DNA of 64,000 nt from Anthropogastromicrobium sp963626545. Its GTDB lineage: Bacteria; Bacillota; Clostridia; Lachnospirales; Lachnospiraceae. Every line of letters begins with the position of its first letter. The stretch's first letter is position 1. The stretch lies in contig CAVFYJ010000001.1 in NCBI GenBank assembly GCA_963626545.1, positions 1-64,000 on the forward strand, written 5' to 3'. This document shows positions 8,883 through 17,701 of this stretch, one piece after another. Below the pieces are notes generated by a model, which did no database searches, had not been told where the DNA came from, and was given only the letters and a program-made list of their open reading frames with translations. Made by a program: the position numbers and the translations under genes.

Positions 8883-9823
8883 TGGAAAAGGAAAGACAAC
8901 TGGAAAATGTAACGAAGCAGCTGCAGGCCATTTTAGAGCCGGAAAATCTGCTTTTTGACGAGCCGATGAAAACGTACACGACATTTCGTGTGGGCGGTCC
9001 GGCAAAGTGGATGGCAGCGCCAGAGGACGAGCAGCAGCTTCGCATCATCTTAAAAATTTGCAAGGAGACCAATACCCCATACTTTGTCCTTGGACGCGGC
9101 AGTAACTTGCTTGTCAGTGACAATGGCTTTGACGGTGTCGTGATCAATTTGCGAAAGCATTTTAATACGATTACAACCGACAAGGAAGCAAAAACGATCA
9201 CGGCAGAGGCAGGTGCATCCCTGCCAGCCGTATCGCAGGCGGCACTGGCTGCAGGTCTTACCGGCTTAGAATTTGCTGCCGGCATCCCAGGAACTATGGG
9301 CGGCGGTCTGTTTATGAATGCCGGTGCATATGGCGGCGAGTTAAAGCAGATCGTGACCGAGGCGACTGTTATGACAAAGAATGGTGTGATTCGCAATGTA
9401 CCGGGCGACGAGATGGAACTCGGCCATCGCCTGAGCTGCTTTATGAAGACTGGCGAGACGATTCTTTCCGTCACAATGCAGCTTGCGGACGGTGATCCAG
9501 AGGCAATCAAAGCTATGATGGACGATTTTAACGGAAGACGAAGAGACAAACAGCCACTCGAATATCCGAGTGCAGGCAGCACCTTTAAGCGCCCGACTGG
9601 CTATTTTGCAGGTAAGCTGATCGAAGATGCCGGATTAAAAGGCTTCTCGGTTGGCGGCGCTCAGGTCTCCGAAAAGCACGCTGGCTTTGTGATCAATACA
9701 GGAAACGCTACGGCATCGGATATCTGGAACCTCTGCCAGGAGGTGCAAAAGAAAGTATTTGCACAGTTTGGCGTAGAGCTTGAACCAGAAATTCAGATGG
9801 TCGGCTCGTTTGGCGAGGAATAA
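8882..9823 (+). CDS. murB: UDP-N-acetylenolpyruvoylglucosamine reductase
   Basis: FAD enzyme that reduces UDP-GlcNAc-enolpyruvate to UDP-MurNAc with NADPH, the second committed step of peptidoglycan precursor synthesis. The 313-residue product shows the FAD-binding stretches TTFRVGGPA, VLGRGSNLLV and AGIPGTMGGGLFMNAGAYG, and the type II-like end with YPSAGSTFKRP, LIEDAGLKG and GGAQVSEKHAGFV that carries the active-site Ser. Start and hprK stop share one base. In this family of bacteria murB is a usual member of the hprK-rapZ-whiA operon. Confidence 0.97.
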   Translation: MEKERQLENVTKQLQAILEPENLLFDEPMKTYTTFRVGGPAKWMAAPEDEQQLRIILKICKETNTPYFVLGRGSNLLVSDNGFDGVVINLRKHFNTITTDKEAKTITAEAGASLPAVSQAALAAGLTGLEFAAGIPGTMGGGLFMNAGAYGGELKQIVTEATVMTKNGVIRNVPGDEMELGHRLSCFMKTGETILSVTMQLADGDPEAIKAMMDDFNGRRRDKQPLEYPSAGSTFKRPTGYFAGKLIEDAGLKGFSVGGAQVSEKHAGFVINTGNATASDIWNLCQEVQKKVFAQFGVELEPEIQMVGSFGEE

Positions 9824-9872
9824 GCGTCTTACAAATGGTAGTTTGGGGAGCAAGATAAGGACGAACAATACT

Positions 9873-10745
9873 ATGAGAATTGTAATTGTAACAGGAATGA
9901 GTGGTGCAGGAAAGTCAACCGCATTAAAGATGCTTGAAGATATGGGCTTTTACTGTGTTGACAACCTGCCGATTCGCCTGATCGAAAAATTTGTCGAACT
10001 GATTCAGGGCGGCGGCACCGAGGCAAAGGACATTGCACTTGGCATTGATATCCGCAATCCGGAGTTTATCGGATTGATGAGCGAGGTAATTGAACGTCTG
10101 AAGCAGGAAGACATTGACTGTAAGATACTGTTTTTGCAGGCATCCGATGAGTGTCTGATTAAGCGCTATAAGGAAACGCGCCGCAGCCACCCATTGTCAC
10201 AGGGGCAACGAGTGGAGGCTGGAATTGAAAAAGAACGAACGCTGATGGCAGGGCTGCTCGCACAGGCCGATTATGTCATCAACACGTCGCAGCTTTTAAC
10301 AAGAGAGTTAAAGACACAGCTAGAGGATATCTTATTAAAGGGCTTTGACTACAAGAGCCTCTTTGTGACGGTGCTTTCCTTTGGATTTAAATATGGAATT
10401 CCGACCGATGCCGATCTGGTATTTGACGTGCGTTTCCTGCCCAATCCGTATTATTTTGAATCAATGCGGTCATTAACTGGAAACGACGCGCCAGTCCGTG
10501 ACTATGTCATGAACTCGGACACAGCAAAAGTATTTTTGGAAAAGCTCACCGATATGGTGACATTTCTGATTCCTCATTATATTGATGAGGGAAAATCCCA
10601 GCTAGTCATTGCGATCGGCTGTACCGGTGGCAAGCACCGCTCCGTCACGATTGCAAATGCGCTTTATGAAAAATTGAAGGGCAAAGAGGGCTATGGGCTG
10701 AGACTCGACCACAAGGATATTGAGAAAGATGGAAGAAGAAAGTAA
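9873..10745 (+). CDS. rapZ: RNase adapter / P-loop nucleotide-binding protein RapZ
   Basis: P-loop protein of the RapZ/YvcJ family. In enterobacteria it guides RNase E to a small RNA and senses UDP-GlcNAc; in Bacillus the homologue YvcJ binds GTP and its role is less clear. The start at ATG 9873 gives MRIVIVTGMSGAGKS, which fits the family exactly; an in-frame upstream ATG at 9780 lies inside murB and is not used. The 290-residue protein ends with the conserved IAIGCTGGKHRSVTIA block. It sits 49 bases after murB and overlaps the beginning of whiA. The gluconeogenesis factor gene yvcK, which usually lies between rapZ and whiA, is absent here. Confidence 0.95.
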   Translation: MRIVIVTGMSGAGKSTALKMLEDMGFYCVDNLPIRLIEKFVELIQGGGTEAKDIALGIDIRNPEFIGLMSEVIERLKQEDIDCKILFLQASDECLIKRYKETRRSHPLSQGQRVEAGIEKERTLMAGLLAQADYVINTSQLLTRELKTQLEDILLKGFDYKSLFVTVLSFGFKYGIPTDADLVFDVRFLPNPYYFESMRSLTGNDAPVRDYVMNSDTAKVFLEKLTDMVTFLIPHYIDEGKSQLVIAIGCTGGKHRSVTIANALYEKLKGKEGYGLRLDHKDIEKDGRRK

Positions 10746-11757
10746 GAAAGAAAAAGAAGGAACCTCCTTTTCCATGCAGGTAAAGGAGGAGCTTTCTGGT
10801 GTAATGGGTTCGGCGCGCCACTGCCAGCTAGCAGAGCTATCTGCACTAATTCTTTGCTGCGGAAAGCTGATTGACAGTGATGCGCTGAGCGGTTCAACTG
10901 AAAAATTGGACGAAAATGTGAATGTAAATTTAAGCAAAAGTGATAAAAGTTGTGATAATAAAACACTACTATTTGAATCAGAAAATGAATCAGTTTTAAG
11001 AAAGTACTTTACTTTTGTACAAAAAACATTTAATATAAAGCTAATGCGTGTACACAAGGGAAACGGATATGCTTTGGGGCTGAATGCACGGGATACAAAA
11101 ACCATTCTGCAGGCCGTCAAACTTTCCGAAGGGGAATCTCTGGAAAAAAGCATTGCAGACAACAGACTGCTTCTTCGCAACTGTTGTCGCAGAGCTTTTA
11201 TCCGGGGATGTTTTCTGGCGTCCGGCTCAATCAGTGCGCCGCAGAAAGGGTATCATTTTGAGATTGTTACCATTTCAGAGGCACGGGCACAGCAGTTGCA
11301 GCAGCTGATTCACTCCTGTGGAATCGAAGCAAAGACCGTAGTTCGTAAGAAGTATCATGTGGTCTATGCGAAGGAGGGAGAGCAGATTGCGGATCTGTTA
11401 AGTCTGATGGAAGCACCAAAAGCCAGAATGGAGTTTGAAAATATCCGCATTTTGAAGGATGTCCGCAACAGTGTGAACCGCAAAGTAAACTGTGAGGCCG
11501 CCAATTTAAATAAGACGGCAAACGCCTCATTGGAACAGGTTAGGGATATTGAATATATCAGTGAATATTATGGCCTGGAAAGCCTACCTGAAAATCTAAA
11601 ACAGGCCGCGCGTCTGCGCCTTGAAAAGCCAGACGCCTCTCTGACAGAACTGGGGAAATTGATGGAACCACCGGTAAGCAAATCTGGTGTCAACCATCGC
11701 TTTAAGAAACTCAAGGCATTAGCGGATCAGATGAGAGAAAAAGGAGGAAGATTATGA
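10729..11757 (+). CDS. whiA: Sporulation/division regulator WhiA
   Basis: DNA-binding protein with a degenerate LAGLIDADG homing-endonuclease fold and a C-terminal helix-turn-helix, found across Gram-positives; in actinobacteria it activates sporulation septation genes and in Bacillus it affects division and nucleoid segregation. The 342-residue product (from ATG 10729) contains the family opening SFSMQVKEELSG, the homing-like core (RRAFIRGCFLASGSISAPQK) and the C-terminal DNA-binding region (LEKPDASLTELGKLM, SKSGVNHRFKKL). About 13 charged residues precede the usual start, and a TTG at 10720 is a further option. It overlaps rapZ by 17 bases and crh by four (ATGA). Confidence 0.95.
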   Translation: MEEESKKEKEGTSFSMQVKEELSGVMGSARHCQLAELSALILCCGKLIDSDALSGSTEKLDENVNVNLSKSDKSCDNKTLLFESENESVLRKYFTFVQKTFNIKLMRVHKGNGYALGLNARDTKTILQAVKLSEGESLEKSIADNRLLLRNCCRRAFIRGCFLASGSISAPQKGYHFEIVTISEARAQQLQQLIHSCGIEAKTVVRKKYHVVYAKEGEQIADLLSLMEAPKARMEFENIRILKDVRNSVNRKVNCEAANLNKTANASLEQVRDIEYISEYYGLESLPENLKQAARLRLEKPDASLTELGKLMEPPVSKSGVNHRFKKLKALADQMREKGGRL

Positions 11758-12029
11758 TAACAAAGAAAATTACAGTTGAGATTCCGGCAGGATTGGAAGT
11801 ACGTCCGGTAGCAGTACTCGTTCAGGTTGCAAATCAGTACAGCAGCAGCATTTACGTAGAGAGCGGAAACAAGAAGGTAAATGCAAAAAGCATCATGGGA
11901 CTGATGACACTTGGACTTCGCGCTGGTGAGTCTGTTACCGTACATGCAGATGGTTCTGATGAGGCAGATGCCGTAGACAAGATTGAAGCATATCTGACTG
12001 GAAAAGCAGTTATCAATGCAAGAGCATAA
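11754..12029 (+). CDS. crh: Crh-like HPr paralogue without the PTS histidine
   Basis: HPr-fold protein of 91 residues. The site that is His15 in HPr (GIHARPA) reads GLEVRPV here, with Glu exactly at residue 15, so the protein cannot take phosphate from enzyme I and cannot act in sugar transport. Ser46 and its surroundings (NAKSIMGLMTLG) are intact, so it should still be phosphorylated by HprK. This is the logic of Bacillus Crh, where residue 15 is Gln. As in Bacillus, the gene follows whiA in an operon with rapZ; here hprK is in the same operon. The predicted job is to act as a CcpA corepressor or to bind metabolic enzymes in its Ser-phosphorylated form. Confidence 0.88.
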   Translation: MITKKITVEIPAGLEVRPVAVLVQVANQYSSSIYVESGNKKVNAKSIMGLMTLGLRAGESVTVHADGSDEADAVDKIEAYLTGKAVINARA

Positions 12030-12045
12030 CACATGATATATTCGT

Positions 12046-12093
12046 GATAAGAAAAAAGAATCCCGCCGCGAGGCAGGATTCTTTTTTCTTATC
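12046..12093. terminator. Bidirectional terminator between crh and lepB
   Basis: GATAAGAAAAAAGAATCC at 12046-12063 pairs perfectly with GGATTCTTTTTTCTTATC at 12076-12093 around a GC-rich loop. The T-rich arm serves both converging operons. Confidence 0.9.
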
Positions 12094-12163
12094 GTTTTTT
12101 ATTTTAAAATGACAAATTTGCTTTTTAATAATCAGTTGACTTCAATTCATTTTCTGATTTTAT

Positions 12164-12838
12164 CTATTCATAATTCGCTGTATTCGTTAGGAGCTTGAAG
12201 CCACCCCAGTATCGGAAAATCGCCTTGGCAAGAATCTTATCCCGCGCGACATATGTATTGTTCCAATAGCGCGAATCCTTTGAATTATTTCGGTTGTCAC
12301 CCATCATAAAATAATAGCCTTCGGGAACTTGAAATTCCATTCCATCATTGGCGATCAGCCATTCTTCCTTCAGGTAATCTTCCTTTAATGGTGATCCGTT
12401 GATGTAAACCGTACCTTTTTTGATTGTGACGGTCTCACCCGGAAGTCCGATAATTCGCTTGATGTAGTTGATTGACTCATCGTCAGGATACTTGAAAATA
12501 ACAATATCACCGCGCTCTGGATCGGAGAACAGATAGGACAGACGAAAACCAAATAGTCGATCACCTGTCATGATGGTGTTTTCCATTGAACCGGACGGTA
12601 CCTTTGCATTCAGCAGGATGAAATTGTTGATCAAAAGTGCGGCAACGAGTGCGATACCGATGCTGACCACGTATTCAAGAATGGTGTGCAGGGGAGAGGA
12701 GTTTTCATCCTTCTTATTTTTGCTGTTTTTTACTGGTTCAGATTCATCTGCATTGGATTCGCCTGCATCGAATTTATCCAGATCCTGCATATCCGTTTGC
12801 ATTTCATTTTCCTGCTCGGAAAAATCGTTTTGTTTCAT
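12164..12838 (-). CDS. lepB: Signal peptidase I
   Basis: Membrane serine protease that removes signal peptides from exported preproteins. The 224-residue product has an unusually acidic, Asn/Glu-rich cytoplasmic tail of about 50 residues, a single membrane helix (about 53-76), the nucleophile Ser84 in PSGSMENT, the general-base Lys127 in YIKRIIGLPGE and the C-terminal box MGDNRNNSKDSR. The Ser/Lys dyad is complete. It is transcribed alone from a promoter at 12938-12910 with a leader of about 65 bases that contains a perfect 12-bp hairpin. Confidence 0.96.
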   Translation of the reverse strand: MKQNDFSEQENEMQTDMQDLDKFDAGESNADESEPVKNSKNKKDENSSPLHTILEYVVSIGIALVAALLINNFILLNAKVPSGSMENTIMTGDRLFGFRLSYLFSDPERGDIVIFKYPDDESINYIKRIIGLPGETVTIKKGTVYINGSPLKEDYLKEEWLIANDGMEFQVPEGYYFMMGDNRNNSKDSRYWNNTYVARDKILAKAIFRYWGGFKLLTNTANYE

Positions 12839-12857
12839 AAATTTACCTGTGCCTTTC

Positions 12858-12886
12858 TTTCATCTGTAACTATTTTACAGATGAAA
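12858..12886. promoter_or_regulatory. Perfect inverted repeat in the lepB leader
   Basis: TTTCATCTGTAA at 12858-12869 and TTACAGATGAAA at 12875-12886 are perfect 12-bp complements around a 5-base loop. There is no T-tract on either strand, so it is not a terminator. It lies between the lepB start of transcription and its ribosome site. Confidence 0.65.
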
Positions 12887-12909
12887 ATTTGCGCGAACGC
12901 TTTTGTACG

Positions 12910-12938
12910 AGTATACCATAAAGTCACCCAAAAGTCCA
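12910..12938 (-). promoter_or_regulatory. lepB promoter
   Basis: On the minus strand TGGACT (12938-12933) and TATACT (12915-12910) are separated by 17 bases. Confidence 0.65.
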
Positions 12939-12951
12939 TTAGTTACTCATA

Positions 12952-12980
12952 TTGCTTTTAAGGTCGAAAAATGATATGAT
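12952..12980 (+). promoter_or_regulatory. dnaE promoter
   Basis: TTGCTT at 12952-12957 and TATGAT at 12975-12980 with a 17-base spacer, about 40 bases upstream of dnaE. It is back to back with the lepB promoter. Confidence 0.7.
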
Positions 12981-13019
12981 GAAGACGGTACGAATCCACC
13001 ACAAAAGAAGGAGGGGTCT

Positions 13020-16000
13020 ATGGCTTTTACACATCTTCATGTGCATACAGAGTACAGTCTGCTCGACGGCTCATGTAAGATAAAAGAATTAATTGATAGA
13101 GCAAAAGAGCTGGGGATGGATTCCCTGGCGATTACGGATCACGGCGTCATGTACGGCGTGATTGATTTTTATAAAGCGGCAATTGCCGCAGGCATCAAAC
13201 CGATCATCGGCTGCGAGGTTTATGTGGCTCCGGGTTCCCGATTTGACCGTGAACCGGCAGGTCAGGGCGATGATCGTTATTATCATCTGGTGTTGTTGGC
13301 GGAGAATGACACCGGTTATCACAACCTGATGAAGATTGTCTCAAGAGGTTTTACCGAGGGCTACTATTATAAGCCGCGTGTCGATAAGGAACTGCTTGAG
13401 ATGTATCACGAGGGCGTCATTGCACTAAGTGCGTGTCTGGCAGGTGAGGTGGCAAGAAACATCACAAGAGGCATGTATGAGGACGCAAAGGCGGCAGCGC
13501 TTTCCTATGAGAAGATCTTTGGAAAGGGCAATTTCTTTTTGGAGCTGCAGGATCATGGCATCAGTGCACAGACCACGGTCAATCAGGCGCTGCTTCGCAT
13601 GAGCGAAGAGACTGGTATTGAGCTTGTTGTAACAAACGATATTCACTATATCAACGCCGCCGATGCCGAGCCGCATGACGTACTTTTGTGTATCCAGACC
13701 GGAAAGAAGGTCGACGATGAAGATCGTATGCGCTACACGGGCGGTCAGTATTATTTAAAGTCGGAGCAGGAGATGCGCGATCTGTTTCGCTATGCCGAAC
13801 AGGCGATTGACAATACCGCAAAGATTGCGGCGCGCTGCAACGTGGAGATCGAGTTTGGAAAGACAAAGCTTCCCAAATTCTCGGTGCCAGACGGCTACAC
13901 ATCGGAAGAATATCTGGAAAAGCTTTGCCGTGAGGGATTGGTCCGCCGCTACGGGGATCAGGCATCTGAGGTTGAGGAGCGTCTGGATTATGAGCTTGGC
14001 GTCATCAAGAAGATGGGTTATGTCGACTATTTCCTGATTGTATGGGACTTCATTCACTTTGCTAAGTCAAAGGATATTATGGTTGGCCCGGGACGAGGTT
14101 CGGCGGCCGGAAGCGTTGTCGCCTACAGCCTTGAGATTACCGATATCGAGCCGCTTCGCTATCAGCTTCTGTTTGAGCGATTCCTAAATCCGGAACGTGT
14201 CTCCATGCCAGATATTGACGTGGATTTCTGTTTTGAACGCCGTCAGGAGGTCATTGATTACGTCGTCAAAAAGTATGGCAAGGATCAGGTTGTCCAGATT
14301 GTCACATTTGGTACGCTTGCCGCAAAGAACTGTATCCGCGATGTTGGCCGTGCACTTGATTTGCCGTATTCGCTGTGCGACACGATCGCAAAGCTGATCC
14401 CAGCAGAGCTAAACATGACAATTGACCGCGCATTGAATGTCAATCCAGAGCTTCGTTCCCTGTACGAGAGTGATCTGCAGGTCAAAAAGCTGATTGACCT
14501 TTCCAAGCGACTTGAGGGATTGCCGCGTCATACCTCCATGCACGCTGCCGGAGTTGTCATCAGCCAGCGTGCTGTCGATGAGTATGTGCCGCTGTCACGA
14601 GGCAGCGATGGTGCCGTTGTCACACAGTATACGATGACCGCACTCGAGGAGTTAGGCCTTCTGAAAATGGACTTCCTTGGTCTTCGAACGCTGACGGTTA
14701 TTCAGAATGCCGTCAAGAATGTAAAGCGAAGCCAAGGGATTACGCTGGATATCAGCCACATTGATATGAATGATCCGCAAGTGCTTGCATCCATCGGAAC
14801 AGGTCACTGTGAGGGCATTTTCCAGCTCGAGAGCGCCGGTATGAAAAATTTCATGAAGGAGCTAAAGCCAACCAGCCTCGAAGATATCATCGCCGGAATT
14901 TCACTGTATCGTCCGGGTCCGATGGATTTTATCCCACGTTATTTGGAGGGAAAGAACAATCCAGAGAAAATTACCTATGAATGCCCGCAGTTAAAGCCAA
15001 TCCTCGAGCCGACTTACGGCTGTATCGTGTATCAGGAGCAGGTTATGCAGATCGTTCGTGATCTGGCAGGCTACACGCTTGGCCGAAGCGATCTGGTCCG
15101 CCGTGCGATGGCAAAAAAGAAGGCCGCCGTCATGGAAAAGGAGCGTCAAAACTTCGTTTACGGAAATGAAGAAGAAGGCGTTCCGGGCTGTATTTCGCGT
15201 GGAATTGACGAGAAAACGGCAAACCATATTTATGATGAGATGATTGATTTCGCACGATATGCGTTCAATAAGTCTCATGCAGCTGCGTATGCCGTTGTTG
15301 CTTACCAGACCGCTTACTTAAAATATTATTATCCGGTTGAATATATGGCAGCGCTTATGACATCCGTTATTGAAAACTCCGGCAAGGTTTCCGATTATAT
15401 TCAGGTCTGCCGCAAGATGGGCATTCAGATTGTTCCGCCGGATATCAACGCAGGCGAGTGGGATTTCTCCGTGCGTGACGGCAAGATTTGTTATGCACTA
15501 TCCGCAATTAAGAGTATTGGCCGAAGCGTCATCTTAGGCTTAGTTCGAGAGCGTGAGGAAAATGGTCCATATACTGGTTTGCAGGATTTCTTGGAGCGCA
15601 TGTATGGCGGTGAGCTAAACAAGCGTGCCGTGGAGAATTTGATCAAGTCCGGTGCAACCGATTGCTTGGAAGGAAACCGCAGACAGAAGATGGAGGTATA
15701 TTCTTCCATCATGGATGAATTGGCGCGAGAACAGAAACACTCTATGACAGGACAGTATAGCCTGATGGATTTTCTGGAAGGCCCTCAGAAGGATGATTTC
15801 AAGATTTCGTTTCCTAAAGTATCCGAGTACGAGCCGGGCGCGCTTCTTGCTATGGAAAAAGAGGTGCTTGGCATCTACATCAGTGGCCATCCGCTCGAAG
15901 CGGACCGAAGCTTCATCGAAAAGAATATCACAGCTGTCAGCAGCGATTTTATTCAGGATGAGGAGACCGGCATGGCAAAGGTGCGCGATCAGGCCGTTGT

Positions 16001-16493
16001 CACTGTGGCAGGAATGATTGCCGCAAAGACCGTCAAGACGACAAAGACAAACCAGATGATGGCATTTTTGACGCTGGAAGACTTACGAGGCACACTTGAA
16101 ATTATCGTTTTCCCAAAAGATTACGAGAAGTACCGTGCGATTCTAAGTCCAGATCAGAAGATTTTCGTCAAGGGACGCGTATCGCTTGGTGATGAGGTGC
16201 AAGGCAAGTTAATCTGTGAAAAGATTGTTGCGTTCTCTGAGATTCCGGGGGAACTGTGGATTCAGTTTCCGAACCTTGAGACGTATCAGTCAAGAGAGCG
16301 CGAGATGCTGTCATTACTCGCACCGTGGGACGGCAAGGACACGGTAGTGGTTTATCTTTCCAATGTGAGACAGTACCAGAAACTGCCGCCGAGCCGAAAT
16401 GTCGGTATTTGTCCTGAACTGATTGACCAGCTTGACCGAGTATTTGGAAAAGAAAATATAAAAACATTGAAAAAAATCAGGGAAAAGCTCTAA
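13020..16493 (+). CDS. dnaE: DNA polymerase III alpha subunit (DnaE type)
   Basis: Replicative C-family DNA polymerase. The 1157-residue product starts with the PHP domain (FTHLHVHTEYSLLDG, AITDHGVMYG). It continues into the polymerase core with GPGRGSAAGSVVAYSL and the metal-binding PDIDVDFCFERR, the thumb and fingers (TSMHAAGVVIS, ISLYRPGPMDFIP), the tandem helix-hairpin-helix region and a C-terminal OB-fold (VTVAGMI, MAFLTLEDL). It is of the dnaE type, not PolC, because it lacks an inserted proofreading exonuclease. In organisms that also have PolC, DnaE extends primers and supports repair. The ribosome site is AAGGAGGGG. pfkA follows from its own promoter. Confidence 0.97.
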   Translation: MAFTHLHVHTEYSLLDGSCKIKELIDRAKELGMDSLAITDHGVMYGVIDFYKAAIAAGIKPIIGCEVYVAPGSRFDREPAGQGDDRYYHLVLLAENDTGYHNLMKIVSRGFTEGYYYKPRVDKELLEMYHEGVIALSACLAGEVARNITRGMYEDAKAAALSYEKIFGKGNFFLELQDHGISAQTTVNQALLRMSEETGIELVVTNDIHYINAADAEPHDVLLCIQTGKKVDDEDRMRYTGGQYYLKSEQEMRDLFRYAEQAIDNTAKIAARCNVEIEFGKTKLPKFSVPDGYTSEEYLEKLCREGLVRRYGDQASEVEERLDYELGVIKKMGYVDYFLIVWDFIHFAKSKDIMVGPGRGSAAGSVVAYSLEITDIEPLRYQLLFERFLNPERVSMPDIDVDFCFERRQEVIDYVVKKYGKDQVVQIVTFGTLAAKNCIRDVGRALDLPYSLCDTIAKLIPAELNMTIDRALNVNPELRSLYESDLQVKKLIDLSKRLEGLPRHTSMHAAGVVISQRAVDEYVPLSRGSDGAVVTQYTMTALEELGLLKMDFLGLRTLTVIQNAVKNVKRSQGITLDISHIDMNDPQVLASIGTGHCEGIFQLESAGMKNFMKELKPTSLEDIIAGISLYRPGPMDFIPRYLEGKNNPEKITYECPQLKPILEPTYGCIVYQEQVMQIVRDLAGYTLGRSDLVRRAMAKKKAAVMEKERQNFVYGNEEEGVPGCISRGIDEKTANHIYDEMIDFARYAFNKSHAAAYAVVAYQTAYLKYYYPVEYMAALMTSVIENSGKVSDYIQVCRKMGIQIVPPDINAGEWDFSVRDGKICYALSAIKSIGRSVILGLVREREENGPYTGLQDFLERMYGGELNKRAVENLIKSGATDCLEGNRRQKMEVYSSIMDELAREQKHSMTGQYSLMDFLEGPQKDDFKISFPKVSEYEPGALLAMEKEVLGIYISGHPLEADRSFIEKNITAVSSDFIQDEETGMAKVRDQAVVTVAGMIAAKTVKTTKTNQMMAFLTLEDLRGTLEIIVFPKDYEKYRAILSPDQKIFVKGRVSLGDEVQGKLICEKIVAFSEIPGELWIQFPNLETYQSREREMLSLLAPWDGKDTVVVYLSNVRQYQKLPPSRNVGICPELIDQLDRVFGKENIKTLKKIREKL

Positions 16494-16499
16494 TTTGTA

Positions 16500-16528
16500 T
16501 TGAAAAACTCGGCAAAATCAATTAGAAT
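16500..16528 (+). promoter_or_regulatory. pfkA promoter
   Basis: TTGAAA at 16500-16505 and TAGAAT at 16523-16528, spacer 17, about 105 bases upstream of pfkA. Confidence 0.65.
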
Positions 16529-16632
16529 AGGTATTGGTAAATTTTTAACACACTTTACCACAGAGCACGAAAAACACAAAATGCAAAAGCAAGATGATAA
16601 GACACATGTCCAGACAGCAAGGAGGAAACGTC

Positions 16633-17607
16633 ATGGCAAATAAAGTAAAGACAATCGGTGTATTAACAAGTGGAGGAGATGCTCCTGGCATGAACGCTGC
16701 GATCCGTGCAGTTGTTCGTACCGGTATTGCAAAGGGCTTAAACGTAAAGGGTATTATGAGAGGATATGCCGGACTGCTGAAGGAAGAGATCATTGATATG
16801 GATTCCCGCAGCGTATCCGATATCATTCAGAGAGGTGGTACCATTCTTTACACGGCAAGATGTGCGGAGTTCCGTACCGAAGAAGGCCAGAAGCTTGGAG
16901 CAGAGATCTGCAGAAAGCACGGAATTGATGGCATCGTTGTAATCGGCGGTGACGGTTCCTTTAACGGTGCATGCAAGCTGGCAAATTTAGGAATTAATAC
17001 CATCGGTCTTCCGGGAACCATCGATCAGGATATTGCCTGTACCGATTACACCATCGGATTTGATACCGCAATCAACACCGCGATGGAGGCAATTGATAAG
17101 GTAAGAGATACTTCTACCTCTCATGAACGCTGCAGTATCATCGAGGTTATGGGAAGAAGCGCAGGTTACATTGCATTATGGTGTGGCGTTGCCAACGGTG
17201 CAGAGAACATCCTTCTGCCGGAGTACTATGACGGTGATGAGCAGGCACTGATCAACCAGATCATCGAGAACCGTAAGAAGGGCAAGAAGCATCATCTGAT
17301 CATCAATGCAGAGGGTGTTGGTCATTCCGCAAGCATGGCAAAGAGAATCGAGGCTGCTACCGGTATCGAGACTAGAGCAACCATTCTTGGTCATATGCAG
17401 CGTGGTGGAAACCCGACTTGTATGGATCGTTACTATGCGTCCATGATGGGTGCTCGTGCAGTTGATCTTCTGTGTGAGGGTGCAAGCAACCGTGTTGTAG
17501 CATACCGCGATGGCAAGTTTGTTGATTACGATATCAACGAGGCACTTGCAATGAAGAAGACCATTTCCCCATACGAGTACGAAGTAAGCAAGATGCTTTC
17601 CAGATAA
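16633..17607 (+). CDS. pfkA: ATP-dependent 6-phosphofructokinase
   Basis: Phosphorylates fructose 6-phosphate to the 1,6-bisphosphate, the committed step of glycolysis. Start ATG 16633 follows AAGGAGGAAA and gives the family opening KTIGVLTSGGDAPGMNAAIR. The nucleotide loop reads GGDGS, the form used by ATP-dependent enzymes rather than pyrophosphate-dependent ones. The catalytic loop is PGTIDQDI with TIGFDTAINTA after it, and the substrate loop EVMGRSAGY is present. The 324-residue length matches the short bacterial allosteric form. An in-frame start at 16594 has no ribosome site. Confidence 0.97.
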   Translation: MANKVKTIGVLTSGGDAPGMNAAIRAVVRTGIAKGLNVKGIMRGYAGLLKEEIIDMDSRSVSDIIQRGGTILYTARCAEFRTEEGQKLGAEICRKHGIDGIVVIGGDGSFNGACKLANLGINTIGLPGTIDQDIACTDYTIGFDTAINTAMEAIDKVRDTSTSHERCSIIEVMGRSAGYIALWCGVANGAENILLPEYYDGDEQALINQIIENRKKGKKHHLIINAEGVGHSASMAKRIEAATGIETRATILGHMQRGGNPTCMDRYYASMMGARAVDLLCEGASNRVVAYRDGKFVDYDINEALAMKKTISPYEYEVSKMLSR

Positions 17608-17643
17608 GTGTTGGGAACAACTACTTGAATTGAATAACAATGG

Positions 17644-17682
17644 TGAGAAGCCCGCAGTTTGATCTGTGGGCTCTCTTTATAG
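17644..17682 (+). terminator. Possible pfkA terminator
   Basis: GAAGCCCGCAG at 17647-17657 can pair with CTGTGGGCTCTC near 17664-17675 with one bulge, followed by a short TTT run. It is weak, and read-through into the next gene is possible. Confidence 0.45.
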
Positions 17683-17701
17683 GAAGAAACGAGGGCAATT
17701 T

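Noticed and set aside
11754..12029. Naming this protein HPr (ptsH)
   Set aside because: The active His15 is Glu, so it cannot work in the phosphotransferase chain; Crh-like is the better name.
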